Part shown: one piece after another, positions 15,179 to 23,021 of the stretch
How the letters are laid out: each line of letters opens with the position of its first letter
How positions within the stretch are numbered: the stretch's first letter is position 1
Assembly: GCA_040266995.1 (NCBI GenBank)
Contig: JAWRHV010000015.1
Span: 1-37,839, forward strand
From: UBA4312 sp040266995
GTDB lineage: Bacteria; Bacillota_I; Bacilli_A; Erysipelotrichales; Erysipelotrichaceae
DNA length: 37,839 nucleotides
Reading direction: 5' to 3'
Made by a program: the position numbers and the translations under genes
Notes under the pieces: model-generated
What the model was told of the DNA's origin: nothing
Databases searched by the model: none
The model's input: only the letters and a program-made list of their open reading frames with translations

Positions 15179-15180
15179 AG

Positions 15181-15212
15181 GAAACGAGGATAATCGTTTC
15201 TTTTCTTTTTTG
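15181..15212 (+). terminator. Rho-independent terminator
   Basis: GAAACGA / TCGTTTC stem with a 6-base loop, followed by TTTTCTTTTTT. The stem core is nearly the same as that of the malQ terminator at 11975. Confidence 0.8.
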
Positions 15213-15245
15213 GCTTTTGTAAAATAAAGAAAAAGGAGGATCTGT

Positions 15246-16097
15246 ATGAAATCATTTATACTTAATGATCAAGTAGAAATTCCATCAATTGGTCTGGGGG
15301 TATATCAAGTACCGGGAAACGGACCGACATATCAGGCGGTTTCACAGGCTTTAAAAGCCGGGTATCGTCATATCGATACAGCTGAGAACTATGGCAATGA
15401 AGCTGATGTGGGCAGAGCTGTCCGGGACAGCGGCATTGACCGAAAGGAGATTTTTGTTACATCCAAACTGTGGATCCCTCATTATAGCTATGAAAAAGCC
15501 AAAGAAGGCATCCAACTGTCATTACAGAAGCTGGGATTGGATTATGTTGATTTATATCTGCTTCATCAACCCTATGGGGATACCATAGGAGCTTGGAAAG
15601 CGTTGGAGGAAGCGGTGGATGACGGACGGATCCGTTCTATTGGAATCAGTAATTTTACAATTGCGTATCTAAAGGATTTTCTGCCCCATTGTCGTATCCT
15701 TCCATCTGTCAATCAGATGGAATGTAATCCTTTCTGCCAGCAGAAAGCGCTGCGTGCATATGAAGAACCGTATGGGATCCGCATGGAGGCATGGTATCCG
15801 TTAGGGCATGGTAATACGGAACTGTTGACTCATGAATTGTTTCAAGAGCTAGCCCGTAAATATCATAAAAGTACTGTACAGATCATTCTTCGGTGGCATG
15901 TACAGGAAGGAATCATTGCAATCCCAAAAACTTTGGATCCGGTACATATGGAAGACAACCTGAATATTTATGATTTTGCATTAACGGAGCAGGAAATGGA
16001 AGAAATCCGGTCTATGGACACAGCCAAACCGACCCGAGATCCGGATGATCCAAAACGAAAGGCGTATATACTGGCGATTGTTTCCCCGGTTTACTAG
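15246..16097 (+). CDS. Aldo/keto reductase
   Basis: NAD(P)H-dependent reductase of aldehydes or ketones; 283 residues, complete TIM barrel. The catalytic tetrad is D44 (HIDTAENYG), Y49, K74 (VTSKLW) and H107 (YLLHQPYGD). The C-terminal cofactor motif IAIPKTLDPVHMEDNL (about 226-241) favours NADPH. This is the 2,5-diketo-gluconate reductase-like group (AKR5), common in Firmicutes. An AAAGGAGGA site precedes the ATG. It sits between two terminators, 62 bases before thioredoxin, so it may share its transcript. Confidence 0.9.
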   Translation: MKSFILNDQVEIPSIGLGVYQVPGNGPTYQAVSQALKAGYRHIDTAENYGNEADVGRAVRDSGIDRKEIFVTSKLWIPHYSYEKAKEGIQLSLQKLGLDYVDLYLLHQPYGDTIGAWKALEEAVDDGRIRSIGISNFTIAYLKDFLPHCRILPSVNQMECNPFCQQKALRAYEEPYGIRMEAWYPLGHGNTELLTHELFQELARKYHKSTVQIILRWHVQEGIIAIPKTLDPVHMEDNLNIYDFALTEQEMEEIRSMDTAKPTRDPDDPKRKAYILAIVSPVY

Positions 16098-16158
16098 GCA
16101 TCTGATTCGACCGTGGAAAGGAAATACGATAAGATAGGGTTATCAGGAGGTAATATAT

Positions 16159-16467
16159 ATGAAACAAGTAAATACAGAAGAATTTAATACATTGATCCAA
16201 AAGGATGCTGTGTTGATTGATTTCTTTGCGACATGGTGCGGACCATGTAAGATGTTAAGTCCGGTATTGGAATCCATCAGTGAAAAGATGGAAGGAAAAT
16301 GTGAGTTTGCCAAAGTGGATATTGATCAGTCCATGGATCTAGCTCAAAAGTATGGTATCATGGCAGTTCCTACCGTTATCCTATTTAAAAAAGGAGAAAA
16401 AGCAGCCGCTTTTTCCGGATATCAGCCGGAACCAAAGGTCATGGAATTCTTACAGAATAATCTTTAA
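16159..16467 (+). CDS. trxA: Thioredoxin
   Basis: Disulfide reductant, 102 residues with no signal peptide, so cytosolic. The active site is FFATWCGPCKML with Cys27 and Cys30, and the cis-proline loop is MAVPTVILF near residue 73-81. TCAGGAGG lies 8 bases before the ATG. No thioredoxin reductase is in the window. Its place among reductases suggests it supplies reducing power there, but that is inference. Confidence 0.92.
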   Translation: MKQVNTEEFNTLIQKDAVLIDFFATWCGPCKMLSPVLESISEKMEGKCEFAKVDIDQSMDLAQKYGIMAVPTVILFKKGEKAAAFSGYQPEPKVMEFLQNNL

Positions 16468-16471
16468 AAAC

Positions 16472-16495
16472 AAGCTCCTGATTTCAGGAGCTTTT
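16472..16495 (+). terminator. Rho-independent terminator of trxA
   Basis: AAGCTCCTGA / TCAGGAGCTT, close to a perfect palindrome, followed by a short TTTTAT run. Confidence 0.75.
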
Positions 16496-16561
16496 ATAAT
16501 GCAATAAGCAACCTTTGATTGAAAAAGGTGGTATTAGCAACGGATATATATTTATTGTCCA

Positions 16562-16590
16562 TTGAGAGAGAATCTGTCCTTTTTTATAAT
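16562..16590 (+). promoter_or_regulatory. Sigma-A promoter of the lipoprotein aldo/keto reductase
   Basis: TTGAGA, exactly 17 bases, then TATAAT, with about 40 bases of leader containing AAGGAGG before the ATG at 16639. Confidence 0.75.
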
Positions 16591-16638
16591 AATAATGTAA
16601 GTATTGTTTAAATAAAGAAGATAAGGAGGATCCTGGTA

Positions 16639-17598
16639 ATGAAAGCTATGCGTATTTTTAAAATAATCGTTGTTTTATGCTTGTTGATAACGGGGTGTTC
16701 AAGTGGTAGTAAACAGGAAAAAGAATCCACATCGAAACCGAAACAATCGATGACGGGTTCCTATCCGGACTTTAACTTTGAACAACATAAGGTGATGTTA
16801 AACAGTGGCTATGAAATGCCGATTTTGGGAATCGGGATGTTCTCGCTTTCAGATAGTGAGGCTGAAAATTCTACATACTGGGCTTTGAAAGCCGGTTTTC
16901 GTTTGATTGATACAGCGAGCATTTATGGCAATGAGGAAGCGGTAGGCAGAGGACTTCAAAGAGCCATCGATGAAGGCATCGTGACCAGAGAAGATGTGTT
17001 TATCACCACCAAGATGTGGACATCAGATTTTGATGACGGGGATGCAGCCATCCAGAAATCCTTGGACCGGCTTGGTGTCGACTATATTGATCTGATGATC
17101 TTGCATCATAGTCAGCCATCCAACGACGTACAGGCATATAAGGCAATGGAACGAGCTGTCAAGGATGGGAAACTGCATTCCATCGGATTGTCCAATTATT
17201 ATGAACCGGAGGATTTTGATCGTCTGGTCAATGAGGTCACCATTGAACCTGCCGTTTTGCAGAATGAAACGCATCCGTATCATCAGAGTCTGGAAATGAA
17301 GGAACATATCGCATCGTATGGAACCGTCTTGGAAAGCTGGTTTCCGTTAGGAGGAAGAGGCAACACCCAAACACTATTCGAAGACCCGACAATTTCCCGA
17401 ATTGCCGAAACACACGGGGTATCCTCAGCACAGGTCATCATCCGCTGGCATTTACAGGCAGGAAATATCTGTATTCCGGGCTCTTCCAATCAGCAGCATA
17501 TCATAGAAAATTATGATATATGGGATTTTGAGCTGACAGAAGAGGAGATGGAACAAATGGCAGATCTGGAAAAGGATGAACGCTTTGCGGATTATTAA
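16639..17598 (+). CDS. Aldo/keto reductase with lipoprotein signal peptide
   Basis: The 319-residue precursor begins MKAMRIFKIIVVLCLLITGC, a type II signal peptide with lipobox LITGC and lipidation at Cys20, then a Ser/Lys linker to about residue 40. The rest is a full aldo/keto reductase barrel with catalytic tetrad D91 (LIDTASIYG), Y96, K125 (ITTKMW) and H156 (ILHHSQP). Near the C-terminus, IPGSSNQQHIIENYD takes the place of the usual cofactor-binding segment. An exported enzyme of this family is odd because NAD(P)H is cytosolic: it might act with a different cofactor, bind sugars, or be a pseudoenzyme. It has its own promoter, with no partner gene before the TetR unit. Confidence 0.88.
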   Translation: MKAMRIFKIIVVLCLLITGCSSGSKQEKESTSKPKQSMTGSYPDFNFEQHKVMLNSGYEMPILGIGMFSLSDSEAENSTYWALKAGFRLIDTASIYGNEEAVGRGLQRAIDEGIVTREDVFITTKMWTSDFDDGDAAIQKSLDRLGVDYIDLMILHHSQPSNDVQAYKAMERAVKDGKLHSIGLSNYYEPEDFDRLVNEVTIEPAVLQNETHPYHQSLEMKEHIASYGTVLESWFPLGGRGNTQTLFEDPTISRIAETHGVSSAQVIIRWHLQAGNICIPGSSNQQHIIENYDIWDFELTEEEMEQMADLEKDERFADY

Positions 17599-17635
17599 TA
17601 CGGAACAAAGAAGATACATGTACTTTTTATAAGAA

Positions 17636-17677
17636 ACGGTTTAGACCAAAGGGTTACTTAAGTAACGGGTTAGATCA
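17636..17677. repeat. Palindrome flanked by imperfect direct repeats upstream of tetR
   Basis: GTTACTTAAGTAAC at 17653-17666 is a perfect 14-base palindrome. ACGGTTTAGACCA (17636-17648) and ACGGGTTAGATCA (17665-17677) match at 11 of 13 positions, 29 bases apart. Both lie upstream of the promoter at 17687 and look like regulator binding sites. Confidence 0.5.
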
Positions 17678-17686
17678 TTTTGTCCG

Positions 17687-17715
17687 TTGTAAGTTTACGG
17701 GAAGACCATTATAAT
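17687..17715 (+). promoter_or_regulatory. Sigma-A promoter for the tetR operon
   Basis: TTGTAA, 17-base spacer, perfect TATAAT. The transcript would run through the palindrome at 17728 before reaching the tetR start at 17793. Confidence 0.7.
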
Positions 17716-17727
17716 GCAGTCAGATAG

Positions 17728-17741
17728 GAAACTATAGTTTC
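17728..17741. promoter_or_regulatory. Perfect palindrome, likely TetR operator
   Basis: GAAACTATAGTTTC is a perfect 14-base palindrome, 13 bases downstream of the -10 box at 17710-17715 and 51 bases before the regulator's start. This is the normal place for autorepression by a TetR-family dimer. Confidence 0.6.
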
Positions 17742-17792
17742 TTAATTGGTTGATAAGGTATAATACTACAACCTATGGAAAGAGGAGATACG

Positions 17793-18362
17793 ATGATTCT
17801 AACAGGAAACGAAGATTTAAGGGTCATAAAAACCATTGAAGGGATCAAAGCGGCTTTTGAAGATTTGATTTGTCAGAAAGACTATGCAAAGATCACAGTC
17901 AAAGAACTGTGTGATAAGGCCAGGATCAATAAAAAGACGTTTTATCATTATTATGAAACATTGGATGCGCTTTTGGCAGAGATGCAAAGAGAGCTATCCA
18001 AAGGATTTATTGAGCATACGCAGAAGTATCATCTGCCAGAGGATCTTGATCGAGTGAATCGGGCATTCTTTCTTTATTCCGCAAAACAGTCACCGGCGTA
18101 TGAAAAGATTACGTGTAGCGGGTCGTATTATGCCATTCGCGAGGAGATGATTGCGAATGTGAATAATGAAGGATGGGGAAAATCCAAGAAGTTTCAACAG
18201 CTGACAGACTTTGAAAAACAACTGGTGTTGAATTTTGTCAACAATGCCGTATTGATGGCCTATAAACAATGGGTGGAAGACGGCAAGAAGATAGAGATAG
18301 AAGATCTGATTGAAATGACCAACCGAATTGTTCTCGGTGGGGTAAGAGCATTTTTTAAATAA
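17793..18362 (+). CDS. TetR/AcrR-family transcriptional regulator
   Basis: The 189-residue repressor has an N-terminal helix-turn-helix: ITVKELCDKARINKKTFYHY at about residues 35-54, the classic TetR recognition helix ending in TFYHYY. The remainder is the all-helical ligand domain, with four or five long helices. I place the start at 17793 (MILTGNED), 6 bases after AGAGGAG; the ATG at 17775 has no ribosome site. It starts an operon with an aldo/keto reductase (12 bases on) and a nitroreductase, which it probably controls. The ligand is unknown. Confidence 0.88.
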   Translation: MILTGNEDLRVIKTIEGIKAAFEDLICQKDYAKITVKELCDKARINKKTFYHYYETLDALLAEMQRELSKGFIEHTQKYHLPEDLDRVNRAFFLYSAKQSPAYEKITCSGSYYAIREEMIANVNNEGWGKSKKFQQLTDFEKQLVLNFVNNAVLMAYKQWVEDGKKIEIEDLIEMTNRIVLGGVRAFFK

Positions 18363-18374
18363 AGGAGAATCCAT

Positions 18375-19346
18375 ATGAAAAAAAGAATGTTGCGTGATCT
18401 GGAAGTATCGGAAGTCGGTATGGGATGCATGGCTTTTTCTCATGGTTATGGACAGATCCCGGATGAGAAATATAGTATTGAAGCCATACAGAATGCCTAT
18501 GCCCATGGATGTACATTTTTTGATACAGCGGAGGTATACAGTCCGAACCTGGCCGGGATCGGGCATAATGAACGAATTGTAGGAAAAGCTTTAAAAGATA
18601 TACGTGATCAGGTAGTCATTGCGACAAAGTGGATGCCGACACGAATGGGATCTTTCTTTGGAGGCTCCATGTATCATACAGTAAGATCGCATCTGGAAGA
18701 TTCATTAGAACGCCTTCAGACAGACTATGTCGACCTTTATTATGTGCATCGTCTGAATGGCGTGTCCATCGAAAAGGTGGCTGATGTTATGGGACGTTTG
18801 ATTGATGAAGGCATGATCCGGGGATGGGGGCTATCCCAGGTGGATGTGGATATCATTGATCGAGCGCAGAAAATCACACCGTTAACTGCCATCGAAAACA
18901 TCTATTCGATGGTGGAAAGAGATTCTGAGAAAGAAATCATTCCTTACTGCATGGAAAATCGAATTGGTTTTGTTCCGTTTTCTCCGATTGCCAGCGGGTT
19001 GTTGTCAGGAAAGATCACAACCGAAACACGATTTGAAAAGAATGATGATGTGAGAAACTGGGTACCGCAGCTATCGCGAAGAAATATTGCCGGTAATCAG
19101 CCGATCGTCGATCTTCTAAAAAACTACGCACAGATAAAGGGAGCGACACCAGCACAGATTTCATTGGCATGGATGCTGCACAAATATCCAAATGTCGTAC
19201 CGATTCCGGGCTCCAAAAATAAAGAAAGAATTGTGGAAAATCTAGAAGCGTCTAATGTAATATTGACAACCGAAGAATTTAAAACGCTGGAAGCATCCTT
19301 AGACAGATTGCAGGTGTACGGACACCGAGGTCTTGGGGGATTCTGA
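18375..19346 (+). CDS. Aldo/keto reductase, YhdN/AKR11-13-like
   Basis: The 323-residue cytosolic barrel has catalytic tetrad D50 (FFDTAEVYS), Y55, K85 (IATKW) and H125 (YYVHRLNG). The cofactor segment near the C-terminus reads VPIPGSKNKERIVENL (277-292), typical of NADPH-using members. It is longer than, and only distantly related to, the other two aldo/keto reductases in this window. It directly follows tetR with AAAGGAGA before its ATG, and precedes a nitroreductase by 23 bases, so it is likely derepressed by whatever ligand the TetR protein senses. Confidence 0.88.
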   Translation: MKKRMLRDLEVSEVGMGCMAFSHGYGQIPDEKYSIEAIQNAYAHGCTFFDTAEVYSPNLAGIGHNERIVGKALKDIRDQVVIATKWMPTRMGSFFGGSMYHTVRSHLEDSLERLQTDYVDLYYVHRLNGVSIEKVADVMGRLIDEGMIRGWGLSQVDVDIIDRAQKITPLTAIENIYSMVERDSEKEIIPYCMENRIGFVPFSPIASGLLSGKITTETRFEKNDDVRNWVPQLSRRNIAGNQPIVDLLKNYAQIKGATPAQISLAWMLHKYPNVVPIPGSKNKERIVENLEASNVILTTEEFKTLEASLDRLQVYGHRGLGGF

Positions 19347-19369
19347 TACAATAAAGAAGGGGTACGATC

Positions 19370-19858
19370 ATGGAACGAAAGAGTATTCGTAAGTATAAAC
19401 CGGAACCTTTAAAAGAATTTGAGATCCAACAGATCCTTACTGCAGCGTTTAAAGCACCCAGCTGTAAAGATTGCCGTCCGTGGGAATATATCATCGTGGA
19501 AAACAAGGAAATGTTGGAAAAAATGAGCAATGTAGCACCTTATTCAAAGATGTTGAGCCAGGCAGCCATGGGCATTGTGGTCATGGCCGATCTGCACTGC
19601 AACGACAACCTGGATCAATGCATCCAGGATTGTGCCGCCGCCACCGAAAATATGCTGCTGGAAGCCGCAAAGATGGACATTGGTTCGTGCTGGGTGGGAT
19701 GTTATCCACGCATGGATCGCATCGAAAAGCTGAGAAAGATCTTTTCTTTACCAGAGCATATCTATCCACTATGGATGATTTCGTTTGGGTATCCGGATGA
19801 GGATCCGAAGGAAAAGAATAAATGGGATGCATCCAAAATTCATCGGGAACGATATTGA
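19370..19858 (+). CDS. Nitroreductase family protein
   Basis: FMN-dependent reductase, 162 residues, short for the family. Motifs: ERKSIRKYKPEPL at the N-terminus (phosphate binding by the Ser-Ile-Arg-x-Tyr segment), APSCKDCRPWEYIIV (29-43) for the flavin edge, and the helix EAAKMDIGSCWVG followed by LWMISFGYPDE near the C-terminus. Substrates might be nitroaromatics, quinones or other conjugated compounds. It is the last gene of the TetR operon. Its 3' end overlaps the opposing DUF4186 gene by 19 bases with no terminator between. Confidence 0.85.
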   Translation: MERKSIRKYKPEPLKEFEIQQILTAAFKAPSCKDCRPWEYIIVENKEMLEKMSNVAPYSKMLSQAAMGIVVMADLHCNDNLDQCIQDCAAATENMLLEAAKMDIGSCWVGCYPRMDRIEKLRKIFSLPEHIYPLWMISFGYPDEDPKEKNKWDASKIHRERY

Positions 19859-20457
19859 TTCAAGATCCATTGATCAATTACGGAAACAATCGAATCGATT
19901 TCTTCTGCAGACAGCTCCTTATCTTTTTCGATGTGATACCATTTATAAAGACAGCTTCGACAGCACGTGGCGGTTGCGTGCTGGGCAATAAAGACCGGAT
20001 GTCCTTTCATAGGGGTTTGTTTACCATCGTTTTCAATCACGGCGGGTGCCAGCCGGGAGCGGATCAATTGGTAGGCATGTTGGTGAATGGTTTCCATGCC
20101 CTTTTGTTCGATCATGGATCGTTCTTTTTCGAGCAGATGAAAACGGCTTCGAAACTTTGAACGATTTAAGCGTTGAAACAGATGATCATCCACAGAAAGG
20201 TCAATATTTGCTTTTTTGGCTTGTTCTCTCTGTTCTTTCTTGGGAATGTGATAGATTTCCCCGTCTTTACGAAAGACAGGACCGGTACTGTAAAAAAGAA
20301 AAGAGAATCCGTATTGGACACATTGTTGACGAATGTGCAGAATCCATTGATAATCACAGAGAGGCTTGGTACCGATAGCTATCACAATGGAAATGGATGG
20401 ATCATTGGGAATAGTTAGGGACTGGTTAACGAATAGAGGGTAAATACGTTTGGTCAT
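19840..20457 (-). CDS. DUF5131 C-terminal segment fused to DUF4186
   Basis: 205 residues in two parts. Residues about 20-90 (IAIGTKPLCDYQWILHIRQQ, then GPVFRKDGEIYHIPKKEQRE and QAKKANI) look like the C-terminal end of the phage Gp37/Gp68-type DUF5131 proteins. The radical-SAM-like N-terminal part of that family is absent. From about residue 100, RFHLLEKERSMIEQKG, RSRLAPA, and GHPVFIAQHATATCCRSC, KWYHIEKDKELS match DUF4186, a small domain of unknown function with conserved His and Cys that could bind metal. Neither part has a known activity. No ribosome site was clear near the ATG at 20457. Family assignment is from memory of motif patterns. Confidence 0.65.
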   Translation of the reverse strand: MTKRIYPLFVNQSLTIPNDPSISIVIAIGTKPLCDYQWILHIRQQCVQYGFSFLFYSTGPVFRKDGEIYHIPKKEQREQAKKANIDLSVDDHLFQRLNRSKFRSRFHLLEKERSMIEQKGMETIHQHAYQLIRSRLAPAVIENDGKQTPMKGHPVFIAQHATATCCRSCLYKWYHIEKDKELSAEEIDSIVSVIDQWILNQYRSR

Positions 20458-20478
20458 ATTACCATTTTACATTATAAT
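20450..20478 (+). promoter_or_regulatory. Sigma-A promoter with +1 at the lipoprotein start codon
   Basis: TTGGTC, 17-base spacer, perfect TATAAT ending at 20478. The expected +1, seven bases on, is 20485, the A of the ATG. The -35 box overlaps the first codons of the divergent gene. Confidence 0.65.
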
Positions 20479-20484
20479 GGGGGT

Positions 20485-21039
20485 ATGAAAAAGATTATCA
20501 GTATATTCATTGTTTTGTCTATGTTTCTGTCAGGATGTGCCAGAGAATCGACACAGCAGGCCAGAAGTGTATGTGAATCTTATATGGAAAAAATGCATTT
20601 GGGAGAGTATGAAGATGCACGGGGGTATGTAGATCCTTCCTTATGGACGGAAACCATGGATCTGAATGCACTGGCGGAGCAGGCAGGCTATAATGAAGAA
20701 GTTAAGAAAATGTTTGTTTCTTATATGAATTATGTAGTATCGAAACAGTGGGTCACGTATAAAATTAAGGATGCGACCATGAAACAGGGAACCGCAACGA
20801 TACTGGCAGAGGTTACCGGTATATCAGCGGAAGACCTGCTGGCATTGGATACGCAGGCAATTGTCGATACACTGAATGAAAAAATTCAAAACGGGGAAAG
20901 CACCGAAGGAGCATTCAAAACGTATTTTGAAGCATGTCAGAAACAAGTGGATACATTGGATAAACATACACGAATCATGGAATTTCAGGTATCCGAAAAA
21001 AACGGACAATGGTTGATTACAGGAATGAATGTAAAATAG
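20485..21039 (+). CDS. Small lipoprotein of unknown function
   Basis: The 184-residue precursor has a signal peptide (MKKIISIFIVLSMFLSGC) with lipobox FLSGC and lipidation at Cys18. The mature part is alpha then beta: SVCESYMEKMHLGEYEDARGY near residue 30-50 and a C-terminal VSEKNGQWLITGMN strand pattern, in the style of the NTF2-like, DUF4878-type lipoproteins. No enzyme motif is seen. The only promoter found would make a leaderless message; only a GGGGG run lies before the ATG. The gene ends in a terminator shared with ftsH. Confidence 0.75.
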   Translation: MKKIISIFIVLSMFLSGCARESTQQARSVCESYMEKMHLGEYEDARGYVDPSLWTETMDLNALAEQAGYNEEVKKMFVSYMNYVVSKQWVTYKIKDATMKQGTATILAEVTGISAEDLLALDTQAIVDTLNEKIQNGESTEGAFKTYFEACQKQVDTLDKHTRIMEFQVSEKNGQWLITGMNVK

Positions 21040-21066
21040 CAGGGAAAATTTCCCTGCTATTTATTT
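21034..21066. terminator. Bidirectional terminator between the lipoprotein gene and ftsH
   Basis: A 12-bp stem, AAATAGCAGGGA / TCCCTGCTATTT, with A-rich and T-rich flanks on both sides. The stop codons of both converging genes lie inside the stem. Confidence 0.88.
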
Positions 21067-22934
21067 TGGTGGGTAGGAATTTCAGCCGGTTTATTCAAAA
21101 TATACATGAATTCTTCGCCGGTGATCGTCTCCTTCTCATATAAGTATTTTGCCAGCTCATGCAGCTTGGAAATATTGTCTTTCAAAATCTGCTGGGCTTC
21201 ATTGTAAGCTTGTTTGATCAACGCGATGACTTCATCATCCACGCGAGCAGCTGTAGCCGGGGAGCAAGCCAGAGAGGCGTCGCCACCCAAGTATTGGCTG
21301 TTTACTGTTTCCAGGGCTGTCATACCAAAGGTATCGCTCATACCAAACCGGGTAACCATGGCTCTGGCTAACTTGGTAGCCATTTCAATATCGTTGGATG
21401 CGCCACTGGTTACTGAATGGAAAATAATCTCTTCAGCAGCACGACCGGCGGTATAAGTCACAATACGGGAGTACAGTTCATCCTTGGACATCAGATTTTG
21501 CTGATCTTCTTCGACCTGCATGGTATAGCCTAAAGCTCCCTTTGTTCTCGGGATGATGGTAATCTTATGGACAGGGGCTGAATTCTTGGTTTTGGCAGCT
21601 ACCAGAGCATGACCGATTTCGTGGTAGGAAACGATCAGCTTTTCCTTGGTGCTGATCACAGCGCCTTTTTTCTGTTCACCGGCAATAACGATTTCAATGG
21701 CTTCCTCAAGGTCTCTTTGTACCACTTGCTTCCGCTTATCGCGGACAGCCAATAGAGCGGCTTCGTTGATAATGTTGGCCAGATCGGCTCCGCTGGAACC
21801 GGCACTGGCACGGGCAATCATATTAAAATCGATATCTTTGGAATATTTGATGTTCTGGGCATGCAGACGAAGAATCGCTTCCCGGCCTGCCAAATCGGGC
21901 AGTTCTACAGGAATTCGGCGGTCAAATCGTCCCGGACGTGTCAATGCCGGATCCAGAATCTCCGGACGGTTGGTTGCGGCCAGAAGGACAACGCCGGTGG
22001 ATCCGTCGAATCCATCCATTTCAGCCAATAGCTGGTTTAAGGTCTGTTCTCGTTCATCATTGCCACCAATCGATCCGGCTCCGTCTCTTCGCTTACCGAT
22101 GGTATCGATTTCATCGATAAAGATGATACAAGGGGCTTTCTCTCGTGCCTGTTTAAAGAGATCACGTACACGGCTAGCTCCACGACCGACAAACATTTCC
22201 ACAAATTCCGACCCGGAAATAGAGAAGAAAGGAACGCCGGCTTCTCCGGCAACCGCTTTGGCCAGCAAGGTTTTACCTGTACCCGGAGGGCCTACCAATA
22301 AGGCACCTTTTGGCATTTTGGCTCCAATGTCCTGGTATTTTTTCGGGTTATTCAGAAAGTCTACGATTTCTACCAGATTATTTTTCGCTTCTTCCTGGCC
22401 GGCAACATCCTTAAAGGTCACACCGGTTTTCTTTCCGACATACTCACGGGCATTGCTTTTACCGAAATTACCAAATCCGAAGCCACCATCTCCCGGTGTA
22501 AAGGTGATCTTTTCATCTCCAAGACGATCCTGCATACGCTGGGCAAAACGGCGCATCAGCCAAGACAACAGAGCAATCGGGAGAATGAACGTAATCAGAA
22601 AGTACGCAAGCGGGTTATCCAGTACCGACTGTTTATGGATCGTTTGTTTAAAACTGACATCGGCTTGTTCCAGACGTTCCACAAGCTGGGGATCATTCAT
22701 CTGTCCGGTTTCATACTTGGTATCATCGCCTTCCAGCGTATAATAAATTACATCATTTTCAATTTGTACATTTTCGACTTGTTTTTCATCCACTTTGTTT
22801 AAAAAAGCAGAATAGGATGTTTCTTTTGTCTTGATACCGGAAAGGACCGGGATCACAAATAAATCAAACACAAGAAATAGAATCAAAAGAAGAATATAGA
22901 TTCGTCCGAATCTGCTTCTGTTATTGGTGTTCAT
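21057..22934 (-). CDS. ftsH: ATP-dependent zinc metalloprotease FtsH
   Basis: Membrane-anchored AAA+ protease that removes damaged or regulatory membrane and cytosolic proteins. The 625 residues hold two membrane segments (about 11-30 and 108-126) around an extracytosolic loop, a Gly-rich linker (148-158), Walker A GPPGTGKT (215-222), Walker B IFIDEID (271-277), the second region of homology around 322-340 (TNRPEILDPALTRPGRFD), and the zinc site HEIGH (438-442). ATG at 22934 has ACCTCC (AGGAGGT-like on the minus strand) upstream. Expression is from a promoter overlapped by a CIRCE element, so HrcA heat-shock control is expected. Confidence 0.97.
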   Translation of the reverse strand: MNTNNRSRFGRIYILLLILFLVFDLFVIPVLSGIKTKETSYSAFLNKVDEKQVENVQIENDVIYYTLEGDDTKYETGQMNDPQLVERLEQADVSFKQTIHKQSVLDNPLAYFLITFILPIALLSWLMRRFAQRMQDRLGDEKITFTPGDGGFGFGNFGKSNAREYVGKKTGVTFKDVAGQEEAKNNLVEIVDFLNNPKKYQDIGAKMPKGALLVGPPGTGKTLLAKAVAGEAGVPFFSISGSEFVEMFVGRGASRVRDLFKQAREKAPCIIFIDEIDTIGKRRDGAGSIGGNDEREQTLNQLLAEMDGFDGSTGVVLLAATNRPEILDPALTRPGRFDRRIPVELPDLAGREAILRLHAQNIKYSKDIDFNMIARASAGSSGADLANIINEAALLAVRDKRKQVVQRDLEEAIEIVIAGEQKKGAVISTKEKLIVSYHEIGHALVAAKTKNSAPVHKITIIPRTKGALGYTMQVEEDQQNLMSKDELYSRIVTYTAGRAAEEIIFHSVTSGASNDIEMATKLARAMVTRFGMSDTFGMTALETVNSQYLGGDASLACSPATAARVDDEVIALIKQAYNEAQQILKDNISKLHELAKYLYEKETITGEEFMYILNKPAEIPTHQNK

Positions 22935-22960
22935 AGTGTGTTACCTCCGAATTGTCTATT

Positions 22961-22988
22961 ATTATAACCTTTTTTAGCACTTAGTCAA
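22961..22988 (-). promoter_or_regulatory. Sigma-A promoter of ftsH
   Basis: On the minus strand: TTGACT, 16-base spacer, TATAAT. The -35 box falls in the 9-base spacer of the CIRCE element, so repressor binding would block polymerase. Confidence 0.85.
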
Positions 22989-23000
22989 TAAGAGTGCTAT
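22974..23000. promoter_or_regulatory. CIRCE element (HrcA operator)
   Basis: TTAGCACTT, 9 bases, GAGTGCTAT. Compared with the consensus TTAGCACTC-N9-GAGTGCTAA, only the last base of each arm differs. Confidence 0.9.
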
Positions 23001-23021
23001 TATTTTACAATTTCACATTTT

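Noticed and set aside
17759..17764. TATAAT directly upstream of tetR as its -10 box
   Set aside because: No acceptable -35 box lies 16-18 bases upstream, while the promoter at 17687-17715 has both boxes at 17-base spacing.
21646..22743. A 365-codon open frame on the plus strand within ftsH
   Set aside because: It is antisense to a certain ftsH and its product is a Ser/Arg/Pro-rich shadow with no ribosome site or promoter.
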